Shown piece by piece: positions 8,316 through 16,572 of a DNA stretch of 64,000 nucleotides (the first letter of the stretch is position 1; each line of letters starts with the position of its first letter). Source of the DNA: Micromonospora sp. HK10. GTDB taxonomy: Bacteria > Actinomycetota > Actinomycetes > Mycobacteriales > Micromonosporaceae. Made by a program: the position numbers and the translations under genes. A model generated the notes under the pieces. The model saw nothing but the letters and a program-made list of their open reading frames with translations, had not been told where the DNA came from and searched no databases. The stretch covers positions 1 through 64,000 of the forward strand of contig NZ_KQ058821.1 of NCBI RefSeq assembly GCF_000982955.1, written 5' to 3'.

Positions 8316-8951
8316 ATGGCACCCAGAAGAGCCGCCGCACTGCGCGGTGGCGAGCAGAGCCTGCGGGAGCACCTGATCGCCGCCGCCGAGCGGCTGGTGG
8401 CCCGCCGGGGCACCGTGGGGCTGACGGTCCGCGACATCGCCCGCGAGGCGGGGGTGGCCGACGGGGTGCTCTACAACCACTTCGCCGACAAGGAGGAGTT
8501 GCTCGCGCACGCCGTGCACGCGCACGCGCGGACGGTCGAGGCGGCGCAACACGGGACGGCCCCGCGACCGGGGGACGGGACCGTCGAGGCCAACCTGCGG
8601 GCGTACCTGGACCGGGGGCTGGCGCTCCACGCGGCGATCCTGCCCGCCCTCGCCGGGCTCGCCACCCAGCCGAAGCTGCTGGCCCGCCTGGGCGCGCTGG
8701 CCGGCCCGGCCGGCGGGCCCGACCTGCGGACGGAACTCGCCGGGTACGTCCGGGCGGAGCAGCGGCTCGGCCGGGTGGCCCCGGACGCCTCCCCGGAGGC
8801 GGTCGCCACCCTGCTCGTCGGGGTCTGCCACGACCTGGTGCTGGGCCGGCTGCTCGACCCGTCCAGCCCTCCGCCGCAGCCCGCCCCGGCCCTGATCGAC
8901 GCCCTGGTGGGGACGCTCCTGCACGGGGTGCTGCCATCCGGGGCGGGCTGA
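8316..8951 (+). CDS. TetR-family transcriptional regulator
   Basis: 211 residues. The N-terminal helix-turn-helix reads GLTVRDIAREAGVADGVLYNHFADKEELL, the standard TetR DNA-binding core; the remainder is a helical ligand-binding domain. A TAGGAT -10-like hexamer ends 7 nt upstream of the ATG and no Shine-Dalgarno is visible, so the mRNA may be leaderless. A GTG at 8313 is an equivalent start. It probably controls the preceding methyltransferase through the TGAAC-N4-GTTCA sites at 7366-7393. The inducer is unknown. Confidence 0.88.
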   Translation: MAPRRAAALRGGEQSLREHLIAAAERLVARRGTVGLTVRDIAREAGVADGVLYNHFADKEELLAHAVHAHARTVEAAQHGTAPRPGDGTVEANLRAYLDRGLALHAAILPALAGLATQPKLLARLGALAGPAGGPDLRTELAGYVRAEQRLGRVAPDASPEAVATLLVGVCHDLVLGRLLDPSSPPPQPAPALIDALVGTLLHGVLPSGAG

Positions 8952-8960
8952 CCCGGCCGG

Positions 8961-9911
8961 TCAGCTCAGCCGGGGCAGCACCTCCCGCTGGTAGAGATCG
9001 AACAGACCCGACCAGTTCGGGCCGGTGTTGGCCACGTAGATCTCGTCGAAGCCGGCCTTGGCGTACTTGTCGATCATCTCCAGGTGCGCGTCGACGCTGT
9101 TGCCGCAGACGAACGACTCCTTCATCGTCTCCGGCTTGACCAGCTGCGCGGCCTGCTCGAAGTGGCGCGGGGAGGGGAGCACCTGGGACAGCTCGCCCGG
9201 CACGCCGGCGTTCGGCCAGCGCTCGTACGCGATCCGCACGCCCTCGTCCTCGCTGTCGGCGTACGCCGCCTTGAAGCCGGCCTGGCAGGGCTTGTCGCCG
9301 CCGCCGTTGTCGCGGAACCGGCGCACCATGTCGGCGTCGGGCATGGTGCTGACGTAGCCGTCGCCGATCCGGGCGGCCAGGTCGATCGACTTCGCGCCGA
9401 AGCCGGAGACGTAGATCGGCGGGGGCGTGTCGGGCAGCGTGTAGATCCGGGCGTGCTCGACCGTGTAGTGCCGGCCGTGGTGGTTGACGAACTCACCGGT
9501 CCACAGCTTGCGGATCACCTCGATGGACTCCTCCAGCATCTCCAGCCGGACGTCGGCCTGCGGCCACGGGTCACCGAAGATGTGCTCGTTCAACGCCTCG
9601 CCGGTGCCCACCCCGAGCACGAACCGGCCGTCGTGCAGCACCGCGCTGGTCGCCGCGGCCTGGGCGATCACCGCCGGGTGGATCCGGACGGTGGGGCAGG
9701 TGACCGCGGTGGTCACCGGCAGTCGGCAGACCTGACTGAGCGCCCCGATGGTGGACCAGACGAACGGGCTCTGGCCCTGGGCGTCGACCCACGGGTGGTA
9801 GTGGTCGGAGATCCACAGTGCCTGGAAGCCGGCCTGTTCGGCGCCGCGCGCCTGCGCGAGCAGCTCCGCCGGGGTGTACTCCTCGCTGGACAGAAAGTAG
9901 CCGATCTTCAT
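8961..9911 (-). CDS. F420-dependent LLM-class oxidoreductase (F420-G6PDH-like)
   Basis: 316 residues with the luciferase-like TIM-barrel signature of coenzyme F420 enzymes: KIGYFLSSEEYTPAELLAQA at the N terminus, ALWISDHYHPW (SDHYHPW is characteristic of F420-dependent glucose-6-phosphate dehydrogenase relatives), VGTGEALNEHIFG, and GDGYVST. It belongs near the group that includes FGD, but I cannot show that glucose-6-phosphate is the substrate. The start follows GAGGGGGAACC. F420 is made by many actinomycetes, and the enzyme would be cytoplasmic. The gene is convergent with the upstream TetR gene, leaving only 9 bp between stops. Confidence 0.88.
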   Translation of the reverse strand: MKIGYFLSSEEYTPAELLAQARGAEQAGFQALWISDHYHPWVDAQGQSPFVWSTIGALSQVCRLPVTTAVTCPTVRIHPAVIAQAAATSAVLHDGRFVLGVGTGEALNEHIFGDPWPQADVRLEMLEESIEVIRKLWTGEFVNHHGRHYTVEHARIYTLPDTPPPIYVSGFGAKSIDLAARIGDGYVSTMPDADMVRRFRDNGGGDKPCQAGFKAAYADSEDEGVRIAYERWPNAGVPGELSQVLPSPRHFEQAAQLVKPETMKESFVCGNSVDAHLEMIDKYAKAGFDEIYVANTGPNWSGLFDLYQREVLPRLS

Positions 9912-9991
9912 GGTTCCCCCTCGCCGCGTCCGGTGCCGGGTGCGTGTCCGGACGAGGAGAGCGGTACCCGGGGAGGCGGCGGCCCGAACGC

Positions 9992-10114
9992 TCAGCGCCG
10001 GAACATCGCCCGGATGGCGATCAGCAGGAACAGCCCGCCCACGACCAGGCCGAGCAGGCGTACGCCGGGGATGTCCGCGGCGGTGGTGGCGTCGGCGAGC
10101 AGCGCGGGGTGCAT
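9992..10114 (-). CDS. 40-residue single-pass membrane peptide
   Basis: A short frame encoding 40 residues. A polar N terminus (MHPALLADATTAADIPG) is followed by one hydrophobic helix (LLGLVVGGLFLLIAI) and a basic C terminus RAMFRR, which predicts an inside C terminus. Codon choice is GC3-rich like neighbouring genes. The Shine-Dalgarno is weak. It lies 80 bp upstream of the F420 oxidoreductase on the same strand. No function can be given. The regular TM-plus-basic-tail design is the main evidence that it is real. Confidence 0.5.
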   Translation of the reverse strand: MHPALLADATTAADIPGVRLLGLVVGGLFLLIAIRAMFRR

Positions 10115-10153
10115 GGTCGCACTCTCGCACGGGCGGTGCCGGTGCGCCAGGCG

Positions 10154-10180
10154 CTAACAGTAAGGATTGTTGACTATTTA
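10154..10180 (+). promoter_or_regulatory. AT-rich promoter/operator before the GH3 gene
   Basis: An island of low GC in this sequence, containing CTAACA and TGTTGA (a partial inverted repeat with an 8-bp spacer) and TTGACT at 10170-10175 as a possible -35. It lies about 70 bp before the GH3 hexosaminidase. A sugar-responsive repressor site is possible but not demonstrated. Confidence 0.3.
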
Positions 10181-10250
10181 GGGAGCCAGGTGTGACCATG
10201 TCAGCACCGCCGGGGCGGCGGACCGTGGGGAGACGGGGGTACGACAGCGC

Positions 10251-11750
10251 ATGAGCGAGCGGATCGCGGGATCGACCGGGGACCTGGCGGCGCTCGCCGC
10301 GACCGTCCTGCAACCCGGCTTCGTCGGCACCACCCCGCCGCCGTGGGTGTGCCGGTGGCTCGGCGAAGGGCTCGGCGCGGTCGTCCTGTTCGCCCGCAAC
10401 GTCGTCGACCACGACCAGGTGGCCGCCCTCACCGCCACCCTGCGCGCCGAGCGTCCCGACGTGATCGTGGCGATCGACGAGGAGGCCGGCGACGTCACCC
10501 GGATCGAGTCGGTCCGGGGCAGCACCCGGCCCGGCAACTTCGCCCTCGGCGCGGTCGACGACGAGGCGCTGACCGAGGAGGTGGCCCGGGACCTCGGCGT
10601 CGAGCTGGCCGCGGTGGGCGTGACCCTCAACTACGCGCCGGACGCCGACGTCAACTCCAACCCGGCCAACCCGGTGATCGGCGTGCGCTCCTTCGGCGCG
10701 GACCCGGCCCTGGTGGCCCGGCACACCGCAGCCTGGATCCGGGGGCTCCAGTCCGGCGGGGTCGCCGCCTGCGCCAAGCACTTCCCGGGCCACGGGGACA
10801 CCCGGGTCGACTCCCACCACGACCTGCCCCGCATCGGTGCCGACCGGGCCCGGTTGGACGCCGTCGAGCTGGCCCCGTTCCGGGCCGCGGTGACCGCCGG
10901 GGCGCAGGCCGTGATGACCGGGCACCTGCTGGTGCCCGCCCTCGACCCGGAGCTGCCGGCCACCCTCAGCCCGCGCATCCTCGGCGGGCTGCTCCGCGAC
11001 GAGCTGGGCTTCCAGGGCGTGGTGGTCACGGACGCCGTGGAGATGCGCGCCGTCGCCGACCGGTACGGCTTCACCGGCGCCGCGGTACGCGCGCTCGCCG
11101 CCGGGGCCGACGCGATCTGCGTGGGCGGAGGGCGGGCCACCGAGGCCGACGCGGTCGAGCTGCGCGACGCCATCGTCGCCGCCGTGCTGGCCGGGGAACT
11201 GCCCGAGGAGCGGCTGGCCGAGGCGGCCAAGCGGGTCGGCCAGCTCGCCGCCTGGACCGTCGCGGCCCGGGCCGACCGGCCGGCCGCGCCGCGCGGCGAC
11301 GGGCCGCCGATCGGGCTGGCCGCCGCCCGCCGGGCACTGCGGGTGACCAGCGGTCCGGCCGGGTCGCTGCCGCTGGCCGGCCCGGCGCACGTGGTGGAGT
11401 TCGCCCCGCCGCACAACATCGCCATCGGCGCGGAGACGCCGTGGGGGATCGCCGGGCCGCTGACCGAACTCGTCCCCGGCACCACCACCGCCCGGTACGC
11501 CGAGGGCGAGGTCCCGGCCGACCCGGCGGCCGGATCGGCCGGCCGCCCCCTGGTGCTGGTCGTGCGGGACCTGCACCGGCACGACTGGATGCGGTCGGCG
11601 GTGGACCGCGCCCTGGCCGCCCGGCCGGACGCCGTGGTGGTGGAGCTGGGCGTACCCGCCCTGGTCGCCGGCGCGGTGCACCTGGCCACCCACGGCGCCA
11701 CCCGGGCCACCGCGTACGCCGCCGCCGAGCTGCTGGCCGGCGGTCGCTGA
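10251..11750 (+). CDS. glycoside hydrolase family 3, beta-N-acetylhexosaminidase (NagZ-like)
   Basis: 499 residues. The GH3 TIM barrel carries the NagZ signature KHFPGHGDT (176-184), a following flexible loop with DSHHDLP (187-193) that holds the acid/base His of NagZ-type enzymes, and the nucleophile Asp261 in VVVTDAVEM. The extra C-terminal domain (about 330-499) ends in ATAYAAAELLAGG and is typical of longer actinobacterial GH3 proteins. There is no signal peptide, so it should be cytoplasmic and act on imported N-acetylglucosaminides or cell-wall turnover products. Chemistry follows from family; the natural substrate is inferred. Confidence 0.88.
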   Translation: MSERIAGSTGDLAALAATVLQPGFVGTTPPPWVCRWLGEGLGAVVLFARNVVDHDQVAALTATLRAERPDVIVAIDEEAGDVTRIESVRGSTRPGNFALGAVDDEALTEEVARDLGVELAAVGVTLNYAPDADVNSNPANPVIGVRSFGADPALVARHTAAWIRGLQSGGVAACAKHFPGHGDTRVDSHHDLPRIGADRARLDAVELAPFRAAVTAGAQAVMTGHLLVPALDPELPATLSPRILGGLLRDELGFQGVVVTDAVEMRAVADRYGFTGAAVRALAAGADAICVGGGRATEADAVELRDAIVAAVLAGELPEERLAEAAKRVGQLAAWTVAARADRPAAPRGDGPPIGLAAARRALRVTSGPAGSLPLAGPAHVVEFAPPHNIAIGAETPWGIAGPLTELVPGTTTARYAEGEVPADPAAGSAGRPLVLVVRDLHRHDWMRSAVDRALAARPDAVVVELGVPALVAGAVHLATHGATRATAYAAAELLAGGR

Positions 11751-11771
11751 ACCGCCGGCCCGCGCCCGGCC

Positions 11772-12059
11772 TCAGGCGTCCGGAACGACCAGGTCGGCGT
11801 ACTCGGGGTGGCGTTCGATGAACGCGGCCAGGAACGAACATCGGGGCACCAGCCGGCCGCCCCGCTCGCGGACCTGGTCCAGGGCACCGCGCACCAGCGC
11901 CGCGCCCACGCCCATGTTCTGGAACCGTTCGTCCACCTCGGTGTGCGTGAAGACCAGCACCTCACCACGGGGCTCGTAGGCGGCGAACCCGGCCAGCGCG
12001 TCGTCGACCAGGATCTCGAAGCGGCGCTCGGCGGGGTTCTCCACGACCAGGAAGCTCAC
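11772..12059 (-). CDS. small GNAT-type acetyltransferase (YidJ-like)
   Basis: 95 residues, the compact 'Acetyltransf_CG' form of the GCN5 fold. VFTHTEVDERFQNMGVGAALVRGALDQV contains the acetyl-CoA pyrophosphate loop (Q/R-x-x-G-x-G/A), and the C terminus RCSFLAAFIERHPEYADLV is the family hallmark. Its GTG start overlaps a TGA in the same direction. The acceptor is unknown; these small proteins have few characterised substrates. It converges on the GH3 gene. Confidence 0.88.
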   Translation of the reverse strand: MSFLVVENPAERRFEILVDDALAGFAAYEPRGEVLVFTHTEVDERFQNMGVGAALVRGALDQVRERGGRLVPRCSFLAAFIERHPEYADLVVPDA

Positions 12060-12250
12060 CGGACCATTCTCTCCCCGGCACCGGCGTGGTGGTCCAGTTC
12101 GGCCAGCAACCGGTCCACCTCGTCGACGGCAGGACGGCCGGGAAGCGCCCTGCTCAACGCGTCCGGTCCGCGGCGGGTGCGCCGGCCGGCCGCCCCGGCG
12201 GGCGGCGCGCGCCCGGTCGGGGGTGGTTGCCGCCCCGTACCCTTGTCCGG

Positions 12251-12616
12251 GTGACGAACCGACGCGTTTCCCCCTCGCCGACCCCCGTCCGTCGCATCGC
12301 CGGCCTGCTGGCCGGGCTGACCCTGGGCGCCGCGCTGCTCGTCGGGTGCAGCGCGGAGGGTGCCTCCACCGACTGCGGTCTGGACGCCTGCACCGTCACC
12401 TTCGACCGGGGCGTCGAGGCCAACGCCCGCATCCTCGGGGTGGAGGCGAAGCTGGTCAGCGCCCAGGGCGACCAGGTGACCGTCGAGGTCGCCGGCGAGC
12501 AGCTCACGCTCACCGTCGGCCAGCAGGCCACCGAGGTCGGTGGCTTCCAGGTCAGCCTGGACAGCCTCACCGACCAGCAGGCGGTGCTCCGGGTGGCGCG
12601 CAACCCGAACGGCTGA
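12251..12616 (+). CDS. small lipoprotein, function unknown
   Basis: 121 residues. An N-terminal basic stretch and hydrophobic helix end in the lipobox LLVGC, giving a mature N-terminal Cys. The rest (CGLDACTVTFDRGVEANARI onward) has two cysteines that may pair and a beta-rich region (VTVEVAGEQLTLTVGQQ). A TACCCT -10-like element ends 7 nt before the GTG with no Shine-Dalgarno, so it may be leaderless. It would be anchored on the outer face of the membrane. No family with known activity is recognised. Confidence 0.78.
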   Translation: MTNRRVSPSPTPVRRIAGLLAGLTLGAALLVGCSAEGASTDCGLDACTVTFDRGVEANARILGVEAKLVSAQGDQVTVEVAGEQLTLTVGQQATEVGGFQVSLDSLTDQQAVLRVARNPNG

Positions 12617-12675
12617 CCACCGCCCGGCGGGGCGGTCCACGTTTGGAAATCTTCGCTTTCGGTGATTGTGCCGCC

Positions 12676-13497
12676 ATGTCACTCACCCGGAACGCCGAAG
12701 CCACCGCCGCCCGGACGGCGAACAGCAGGTGGCTGGAACTGTTGACCCGGGCCGGTTTCATCGGCTACGGGATCGTGCACCTCCTCTTCGCCTGGCTCGC
12801 CGTGCAGATCGCGTTCGGCAAGTCCGGCGAGGAGGGCAACCAGAACGGCGCGCTGCGTACCCTCGGTGCCCAGCCGCTCGGGAAGTTCCTCCTGGTCGCC
12901 ATCGCGGTCGGCCTCTTCGCCATGGCCATCTGGCAGGCGTTCGAGGCGGTCATCGGCCACCAGTCCCGGCGCGGCCGGGAGAAGCTCTTCGAGCGGATCG
13001 CCTCCGTCGTCCGCGTGATCGTCTTCGTCTGGCTGGGTTGGACCGCGATCAAGGTGGTCCAGGACGCCAGCAGCAACGCCGCTGACCAGCAGCAGCAGTT
13101 CACCGAGAAGCTGATGGCCTCCGACGGTGGCCGGTGGCTGGTCGGGCTCGCCGGCCTGGTGCTCGCCGCGGTCGGCATCGGCATGGTCATCTACGGCCTG
13201 AAGAAGAAGTTCGAACGCAACCTGAAGACCGGCGAGATGAGCCCCAAGACGCACCGGCTGACCCGCCGGCTCGGCATGGCCGGGTACGCCGCCCGGGGCG
13301 CCGTCTTCGCCATCGCCGGCGGGCTGATCGTGGTCGCCGCCGTCAACTACGACCCGGAGAAGGCACGCGGCCTGGACGCCGCCCTGCGTACCCTGCGCGA
13401 CCAGTCGTACGGGCCGGTGCTGCTGGCGCTGATGGCGCTCGGCATCGCCGCGTTCGGCGTCTACTGCTTCTTCCAGTCCCGCTACCGCCGGGTCTGA
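12676..13497 (+). CDS. DUF1206 integral membrane protein
   Basis: 273 residues with six likely membrane helices arranged as three repeated pairs, which is the DUF1206 layout. Each repeat begins with a glycine-rich turn (RAGFIGYGIVHLLFAWLAV, RIASVVRVIVFVWLGWTAI, RLGMAGYAARGAVFAIAGG). The start is the ATG giving MSLTRNAEATAART. DUF1206 proteins are common in actinomycetes and have no established biochemical role. Gene spacing puts it 60 bp after the lipoprotein and 79 bp before the MscS-type channel, all on the same strand. Confidence 0.88.
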   Translation: MSLTRNAEATAARTANSRWLELLTRAGFIGYGIVHLLFAWLAVQIAFGKSGEEGNQNGALRTLGAQPLGKFLLVAIAVGLFAMAIWQAFEAVIGHQSRRGREKLFERIASVVRVIVFVWLGWTAIKVVQDASSNAADQQQQFTEKLMASDGGRWLVGLAGLVLAAVGIGMVIYGLKKKFERNLKTGEMSPKTHRLTRRLGMAGYAARGAVFAIAGGLIVVAAVNYDPEKARGLDAALRTLRDQSYGPVLLALMALGIAAFGVYCFFQSRYRRV

Positions 13498-13575
13498 GCC
13501 TGGTCGATACCGGGCGGGGCCGGGCACCATTGGGCCTTTGCCCGGTTCCCGGCCGGCGAGAGGGAGAGAGATTTC

Positions 13576-14772
13576 GTGCAGAGTTACCTCGTCACGACCG
13601 CCGCCGCGCTCAGTGCGGCGGCGGTCGCGTTGGTGCTGGTCGAGGTGGTGCACCGGCTGGCCCGACGGCTGGGCCGGCGCGCGCTGCTGATGACCGAGCT
13701 GGCCGAGCACTCGCACCGCGCGTTCCAGGTGGCCGCCACCGTGCTCGCCGTGCAGCTCGCGGTCCGGTTCAGCACCGGCTACGCGGTGGGCAGCCCGTGG
13801 CGCAAGCTCGTGCTGCACGCCCTGGTGCTCGCCATGATCGCCACGACCGCCTGGCTGGTCGCCTCGCTGCTGGTGGTGGCGGAGGACACCGCGCTGGCCC
13901 GGTTCCGGGTGGACGTGCCGAACAACCGGCACGCCCGGCGGGTACGCACCCAGGTGGTGCTGCTGCGCCGGCTGACCATCGCGGTGATCGTGGTGCTCAC
14001 CGTCGGCGTGACGCTGATGACCTTCCCCGCCGTCCGGGGCATCGGCGCCGGCGTGCTCACCAGCGCCGGTGTGGTCGGTGTGGTCGCCGCGCTCGCCGCG
14101 CAGAGCCTGCTGGGCAACGTCCTCGCCGGACTCCAGCTCGCCTTCAGCGACGCGGTACGCCTCGACGACGTGGTCGTGGTGGAGGGGGAGTGGGGCCGGA
14201 TCGAGGAGCTGACCCTCAGCTACGTGGTGGTGCAGATCTGGGACGACCGGCGGCTGATCCTGCCCACCTCCTACTTCACCAGCACCCCGTTCCAGAACTG
14301 GACGCGGACCGAGGCCGCGGTGCTCGGCACCGCCGAGTTCGACCTGGACTGGGCGGTACCCGTGCAGGCCATGCGGGAGGAGCTGCGCCGGCTCTGCGAG
14401 AGCACCGAGCTGTGGGACGGGCGGGTCTGCGTACTCCAGGTCACCGACGCCACCGGCGGCATGATCAAGGTGCGCGCGTTGGTCAGCGCCGCGGACGCGG
14501 GCAGCCTGTGGGACCTGCGCTGCCTGGTCCGCGAGCACCTGGCCGGCTGGGTCCGCGACCACCGGCCGGGCGCGCTGCCCCGGCTGCGCGCCGAGGTCGG
14601 CGGGACCGGCGGCACGCCGCCCTGGCCGGCCGTGCGGCCGCGCCACCCGGCCCGGCGGCTGCCCGACACCGAGGTCCCCGACGACGCCCGGGTCTTCGGC
14701 GGCAGCGACGACGGCGAGGCCCGCAGCGAGGTCTTCGTCGGCCGCGACGAGCACGCCGACAGCCGCCGCTGA
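13576..14772 (+). CDS. MscS-family mechanosensitive channel-like protein
   Basis: 398 residues. Four N-terminal membrane helices lead to an MscS-type pore helix (GAGVLTSAGVVGVVAALAAQ followed by SLLGNVLAG) and the beta domain (AVRLDDVVVVEGEWGRIEELTLSYVVVQIWDDRRLILPTS, of which RLDDVV and PTSYF are recognisable MscS features). A cytoplasmic vestibule domain and a low-complexity C-terminal tail (about 340-398) follow. It would release small solutes on hypo-osmotic stress. The GTG start has a GAGAGGGAGAGAG purine run upstream. Confidence 0.88.
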   Translation: MQSYLVTTAAALSAAAVALVLVEVVHRLARRLGRRALLMTELAEHSHRAFQVAATVLAVQLAVRFSTGYAVGSPWRKLVLHALVLAMIATTAWLVASLLVVAEDTALARFRVDVPNNRHARRVRTQVVLLRRLTIAVIVVLTVGVTLMTFPAVRGIGAGVLTSAGVVGVVAALAAQSLLGNVLAGLQLAFSDAVRLDDVVVVEGEWGRIEELTLSYVVVQIWDDRRLILPTSYFTSTPFQNWTRTEAAVLGTAEFDLDWAVPVQAMREELRRLCESTELWDGRVCVLQVTDATGGMIKVRALVSAADAGSLWDLRCLVREHLAGWVRDHRPGALPRLRAEVGGTGGTPPWPAVRPRHPARRLPDTEVPDDARVFGGSDDGEARSEVFVGRDEHADSRR

Positions 14773-14968
14773 CCCGACATCGCGCCATATCGGGCCGGTC
14801 GGGTTTGTTCCGGCGGATTAGGGGGACCTGCTGGCCACGCCCCGACACCGGTCGCCGCCCGGCGGCCGGCGTCCGGTGGCGCGCGGTCGGGCCGACCGGC
14901 CGTGCCGCGCAGGATTGACGGGCGGCGACTCCGGGCATACAGCGCGGTGATGACGAAAGGAGGACAGC

Positions 14969-15403
14969 ATGGCTGACGTCGCGAGTCGCAGCGCGTCCCG
15001 GACCGGGAACGAGCCGTCCACCGCCGAACTGGTGCAGCGGGCCACCGAGCAGGTCTCCCGCCTCGTCCGGGACGAACTGGCGCTGGCCCGGGCGGAGCTG
15101 ACCCAGAAGGGCAAGCACGCCGGGATCGGGATCGGTCTGTTCGGCGGCGGCGGGGTGATGGCCTTCTGGGGCGCGGGTGCCCTGATCGTCACCGTCATCC
15201 TGCTGCTGGACCTGGTGATGCCGGCCTGGCTGGCCGCCCTGATCGTGGCGGTGGCGCTCTTCCTGCTCGCCGGGATCCTGGCGCTCGTCGGCAAGAAGCA
15301 GGTCAGCCGTGCTGTCCCGCCGGTGCCGGAGGCGACGGTCCGCAGCGTCCGGGCGGACGTGGACACCGTCACCGCCGCGGTGAAGGACGGGAGGCGGGCA
15401 TGA
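14969..15403 (+). CDS. Actinobacterial Holin-X / DUF1469 membrane protein
   Basis: 144 residues. An N-terminal amphipathic helix (ELVQRATEQVSRLVRDELALARAEL) precedes two close membrane helices (GIGLFGGGGVMAFWGAGALIV and WLAALIVAVALFLLAGILAL), which is the 'phage holin family, Holin-X' pattern of actinomycete chromosomes. It is not evidence of a prophage here. A strong Shine-Dalgarno AAAGGAGG precedes the ATG. Its stop overlaps the next gene (ATGA), and the DUF3618 and DUF4235 genes that follow form the usual three-gene set, probably connected with envelope stress. Confidence 0.88.
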   Translation: MADVASRSASRTGNEPSTAELVQRATEQVSRLVRDELALARAELTQKGKHAGIGIGLFGGGGVMAFWGAGALIVTVILLLDLVMPAWLAALIVAVALFLLAGILALVGKKQVSRAVPPVPEATVRSVRADVDTVTAAVKDGRRA

Positions 15404-15741
15404 CCGGCAACGGGACCGGGGACGTGGAGGCGCTCCGCCAGGAGATCCGCCGTACCCGGGTGGAACTGGGCGAGACGATGGAGTTGCTGGCGGCCAGGGC
15501 CGACGTCAAGGCGCTGGTACGGCACTCCGCCGAGCAGGCAAAGGTGCGGATGCGGGAGCAGGCGGCGTTGACCGTGGCGCGGGTCCGCGGGCAGGCTGCG
15601 GAGAAGGTCCGGGTGGTCCGGGCGCAGGCGTACGAGAAGGGCGGCTCGGTCGGGCGTAGCCCGGTGCCGTGGGCGGCGGTCGCGGCCGGCGCCGTGGCCA
15701 CCGCGGTGCTGCTGCTGATCGTCCGGGGGAGGCGCAGGTGA
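15400..15741 (+). CDS. DUF3618 single-pass membrane protein
   Basis: 113 residues. The N-terminal signature ALRQEIRRTRVELGETMELLAAR is diagnostic of DUF3618. A long charged helix (coiled-coil-like, KVRMREQAALTVARVRGQAA) leads to one C-terminal membrane helix (WAAVAAGAVATAVLLLIV) and a basic tail. It overlaps the Holin-X gene by 4 bp and the DUF4235 gene by 4 bp, which indicates translational coupling. Function is unknown. Confidence 0.88.
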   Translation: MTGNGTGDVEALRQEIRRTRVELGETMELLAARADVKALVRHSAEQAKVRMREQAALTVARVRGQAAEKVRVVRAQAYEKGGSVGRSPVPWAAVAAGAVATAVLLLIVRGRRR

Positions 15742-16010
15742 GCAAGGGCATGGGCAGGGTCGTCTACAAGCCGGTCGGGGTGCTGATGGGCCTCGCCGCC
15801 GGCACCGTCGCCGGCGTCATCTTCCGGCAGGTCTGGAAGCTCACCGCCGGCGACGGCGAGGCGCCCAGCGCCACCGACGAGGACCGCCGCTGGGGCGAGA
15901 TCCTCGCCGCCGCGGCGTTGCAGGGGGCGATCTTCGCGGTCGTCCGCGCCGCCGTGGACCGGGGCGGAGCGGTCGGCGTACGCCGGCTCACCGGCCGCTG
16001 GCCCGACTGA
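15738..16010 (+). CDS. DUF4235 small membrane protein
   Basis: 90 residues. It begins MSKGMGRVVYKPVGVLMGLA, with a Gly/Ala helix (VLMGLAAGTVAGVIF), and continues with a DEDRRWGEILAAAALQGAIF segment characteristic of DUF4235. It starts at a GTG overlapping the upstream TGA. It ends the Holin-X/DUF3618/DUF4235 operon and is followed 14 bp later by a strong terminator hairpin. Confidence 0.87.
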   Translation: MSKGMGRVVYKPVGVLMGLAAGTVAGVIFRQVWKLTAGDGEAPSATDEDRRWGEILAAAALQGAIFAVVRAAVDRGGAVGVRRLTGRWPD

Positions 16011-16023
16011 TCCGCAGCTGTCC

Positions 16024-16062
16024 CGAAAGGCCCCTGCCACTGGGTTGGACAGGGGCCTTTCG
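16024..16062 (+). terminator. strong hairpin after the Holin-X operon
   Basis: A 13-bp perfect inverted repeat (CGAAAGGCCCCTG / CAGGGGCCTTTCG) with a 13-nt loop, 14 bp past the DUF4235 stop. The AAA/TTT at the stem base gives a short U-rich tail. It separates the operon from the cold-shock gene leader. Confidence 0.85.
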
Positions 16063-16132
16063 CATGGTCCGGACGGGCCGCCCAGTGGATCTGCCGCAGC
16101 CGTCAGGTCACATGTCGGAGAATTTCGTCGGT

Positions 16133-16299
16133 TAGGCTGTGCAGAGTTTTTGCGTACGTGGTTTGCTGTCTCACGCTGTTGAGAGACGCGTGGGTTGAGA
16201 GAAGTCTCCTTCACCGGGGGCCGCCTCAGGCGCCGCTGCTCGAAAACGGCCAATCGGCCGCACGGCGTGCTCGGCCGCCAGTTTTAGAAGGAGATACAC
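16133..16299 (+). promoter_or_regulatory. promoter and structured 5' leader of the cold-shock gene
   Basis: A TAGGCT hexamer at 16133-16138 is a plausible -10, giving a leader of roughly 150 nt. The leader holds the hairpin core CGGCCAATCGGCCG, a small GCCTCAGGC loop, and TCTCCTTC at 16205-16212. That last element is an exact complement of the Shine-Dalgarno segment GAAGGAGA at 16287-16294. A long structured leader is typical of cold-shock mRNAs; the pairing is predicted, not measured. Confidence 0.55.
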
Positions 16300-16503
16300 A
16301 TGGCGCAGGGAACCGTGAAGTGGTTCAACGCTGACAAGGGCTTCGGCTTCATCACCGTCGACGGCGGGGGTGCTGACGTGTTCGTCCACTTCTCGGCAAT
16401 CCAGACCAGCGGCTACCGCACGCTGGAGGAGAACCAGCGGGTGGAGTTCGAGATCGCCCAGGGTCAGAAGGGTCCGCAGGCCGAGCAGGTCCGCCCCATC
16501 TGA
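16300..16503 (+). CDS. CspA-family cold-shock protein
   Basis: 67 residues, the standard size of a single cold-shock domain. RNP1 is KGFGFI and RNP2 is VFVHF, with the N terminus [13 protein letters not shown]. It binds single-stranded RNA/DNA and acts as an RNA chaperone. The Shine-Dalgarno AGAAGGAGA, 5 nt before ATG, is unusually strong for this genome. A terminator follows at 16534. Expression is likely controlled through the leader described at 16133-16299. Confidence 0.97.
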   Translation: MAQGTVKWFNADKGFGFITVDGGGADVFVHFSAIQTSGYRTLEENQRVEFEIAQGQKGPQAEQVRPI

Positions 16504-16533
16504 GCTACGCCGCCCGGCGCGTCCGCCGGCGGC

Positions 16534-16570
16534 GAAAGCCCCGCGTCCCGTTCCGGGAGGCGGGGCTTTC
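16534..16570 (+). terminator. terminator after the cold-shock gene
   Basis: An 11-bp stem (GAAAGCCCCGC / GCGGGGCTTTC) extended by an inner CCC/GGG pairing, 30 bp after the stop. The stem ends in TTTC. Confidence 0.85.
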
Positions 16571-16572
16571 CA

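Noticed and set aside
12056-12157. Possible ~33-residue peptide from a TTG start on the minus strand, ending in AELDHHAGAGERMVR and overlapping the GNAT start.
   Set aside because: The stop overlaps the GNAT GTG nicely and part looks like a helix, but no start with a ribosome-binding site is visible and the frame runs further upstream without a stop through clear antisense sequence.
14969-16010. Possible prophage remnant, because one protein is of the holin family.
   Set aside because: Holin-X, DUF3618 and DUF4235 genes form a common chromosomal trio in actinomycetes; no other phage genes are present.
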